From the NCBI GenBank assembly GCA_002361535.1, contig DETG01000022.1, positions 1-64,000 on the forward strand: a stretch of 64,000 bases of DNA, written 5' to 3'. Below the pieces are notes generated by a model that saw only the letters and a list, made by a program, of their open reading frames with translations, was not told the origin of the DNA and ran no database searches. Position numbers and translations under genes: made by a program. Source of the stretch: Prevotella sp. UBA3294. GTDB lineage: Bacteria; Bacteroidota; Bacteroidia; Bacteroidales; Bacteroidaceae. Positions within the stretch are counted from its first letter, which is position 1; each line of letters opens with the position of its first letter. This document shows, piece by piece, positions 63,032 to 64,000 of the stretch.

Positions 63032-63086
63032 AATCGGGACATTGGTTGAACATTTTTGCCCAATGTCCCGATTACCTTTATCTTTG
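63032..63086 (+). promoter_or_regulatory. Promoter overlapped by a 14-bp-arm palindrome
   Basis: TTG (63056-63058), exactly 20 bases, TATCTTTG (63079-63086): a strong Bacteroidetes promoter. AATCGGGACATTGG (63032-63045) and CCAATGTCCCGATT (63060-63073) are perfect inverted repeats around a 14-base loop that contains the TTG. A repressor bound here would block the -33 element. It could instead be a terminator for the GH2 gene, but no T-tract follows. Confidence 0.7.
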
Positions 63087-63101
63087 CAGATAATCACAAC
63101 A

Positions 63102-63875
63102 ATGACTGGTATGAAAAGAATTCTTTTATCTTTGATGGCCTTGGTAGGTGCACTGACAATGCAGGCCGATAGCTATACCTACCTGACATTCGAAACGACA
63201 GACGGAAGTAAGGTCTCCGTCAATATCACCTCACTCTCCCTATCTGCCAGCGGCAAAACCTTAACGGCCGGATAGCAGCAGTTCACCCTCACGAACCTCA
63301 GCAAGATGTACTTTACCTCGGGCGATATGACCACGGGCATAGAACAGCTACTACTCATCGCCCAAGGGCATCAAGGCCGGTGTGAAGACGGAGAGCGGTA
63401 AAAGCTACACCTACAGTGGCGGTATTGTCATCAGCGGCGGCACCATCACCGTGTCCACAAGCGGCAATAACGGCGAAGGCATCGAGAGCAAGAACACGCT
63501 CGACATCACTGGGGGACACATCACTGTCAACAGCTTCGATGACGCCATCAACTCAGTTCAGGATCTGACCATCAGCGGAGGGTTTGTCTATGGCTATGCC
63601 CAAAATATGCCATGACTTATGGTAACGAAGTGTTTGCTTTCAAGACACCATCGAGCGGTGGAACGACACTCGTTGTTTCTGCAGCATCCACGCCAACACT
63701 CATGAGCAACGTCACCATTACCGGCGGTACGGAATATTTCGGCGGTGTAGGAATTATCGGAGGAACCGTAAGCGGAGGTGATAATATCAGTCTCTCATCT
63801 TATACAGGTAACAACAATAACGGACCAGGTGGAGGTGGTGGCCCCAATGGAGGTGGCGATCCAGGAAGGAGGTAA
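63102..63875 (+). pseudogene. Broken carbohydrate-binding-domain (Cthe_2159-like) protein gene
   Basis: The start (ATG 63102 or 63111) and signal peptide (KRILLSLMALVGALTMQA) are intact, followed by TYLTFETTDGSKVSVNITSLS. The frame then hits TAG at 63273-63275. Downstream the reading shifts frame for GIKAGVKTESGKSYTYSGG and GGTITVSTSGNNGEGIESK, stops again at about 63613, and a last part (NEVFAFKTPSSGGTTLVV, then a Gly/Asn-rich tail) continues in the original frame. These right-handed-helix repeats (ISGGTI, ITGGHI, ISGGFV) match secreted carbohydrate-binding-domain proteins related to Cthe_2159, which binds cellulose and polygalacturonate. The remnant is shorter than a full copy, so segments are missing. 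The promoter still looks intact. Confidence 0.75.
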
Positions 63876-64000
63876 TTGTTAAAAATCTGAATAATCTTAA
63901 CGAATTAACTTCGTTTAACGCAAAATACGGGCACGGGGAGAACGAAACGCCCTCTCGGTCGAAATTGAGCGATTCTGACGGGGTTTAGTAAGGTGCTGAT
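63876..64000. other. Window end, no gene recognised
   Basis: AT-rich at first, with a weak TTAACGA/TCGTTTAA inverted repeat near 63899-63920, then GC-richer sequence. Nothing else is supportable. Confidence 0.5.

Noticed and set aside
1-64000. tRNA or rRNA genes, prophage or transposase
   Set aside because: No cloverleaf, rRNA-like segment, integrase, capsid or transposase sequence was recognised on either strand.

Overview
The window looks like chromosomal DNA of a Prevotellaceae-type member of the Bacteroidales (Prevotella/Segatella/Xylanibacter-like). The evidence is a SusC/SusD pair, repeated Bacteroidetes promoter elements (TTG, about 17-23 bases, then TAnnTTTG), few Shine-Dalgarno sites, many secreted glycosidases and lipoproteins, DUF4369/TlpA thioredoxins, an S46 dipeptidyl peptidase, and many short dispersed repeats between and inside genes. 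I see no rRNA, tRNA, CRISPR array, prophage or transposase gene.

Layout. 1-1008 is gene-free and packed with repeats. 1009-6646 holds a secreted esterase convergent with a GH3-type adenylating enzyme / Ig-like lipoprotein / DUF3108 operon. 6880-10467 holds two DUF4369-TlpA genes, one an internal tandem duplication. 10588-17454 is a three-gene minus-strand operon: a GH31 alpha-xylosidase-like enzyme, a 999-residue fusion of a UroD-type methyltransferase, a homocysteine methyltransferase and a corrinoid-binding domain, and a sodium:solute symporter. It is divergent from SusC-SusD-TlpA (17695-23567). 23762-27083 is housekeeping (PH-domain protein, TrmH/SpoU methyltransferase, SufE, U32). 27355-35882 is a minus-strand series: LOG protein, PfkB kinase, flavodiiron protein and M16 peptidase, running into three pectin-type genes (GH105, GH2, SGNH esterase). 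36535-46343 holds a DEAD-box helicase convergent with a GH2-like enzyme, S46 peptidase, flippase and SpmA/B-like protein. 46555-62982 is a plus-strand glycosidase cluster: a 1434-residue three-catalytic-module protein, an STN-domain esterase, GH95, GH140, a GH78-propeller fusion and GH2. It is followed by a broken carbohydrate-binding-protein gene.

How it fits together. The 46555-62982 cluster reads like a rhamnogalacturonan-II / complex pectin degradation locus without its own SusC/D or regulator. GH105, GH2 and SGNH at 27-32 kb fit rhamnogalacturonan breakdown. The GH31 / corrinoid fusion / symporter operon could import a methylated glycoside, release its sugar and pass the methyl group through B12 to homocysteine. 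That last idea is inference and is the most novel proposal here. The other strong signal is the dispersed repeats. At least three families lie in-frame inside protein-coding genes, one supplies stop codons to two convergent genes, and one carries a complete promoter.
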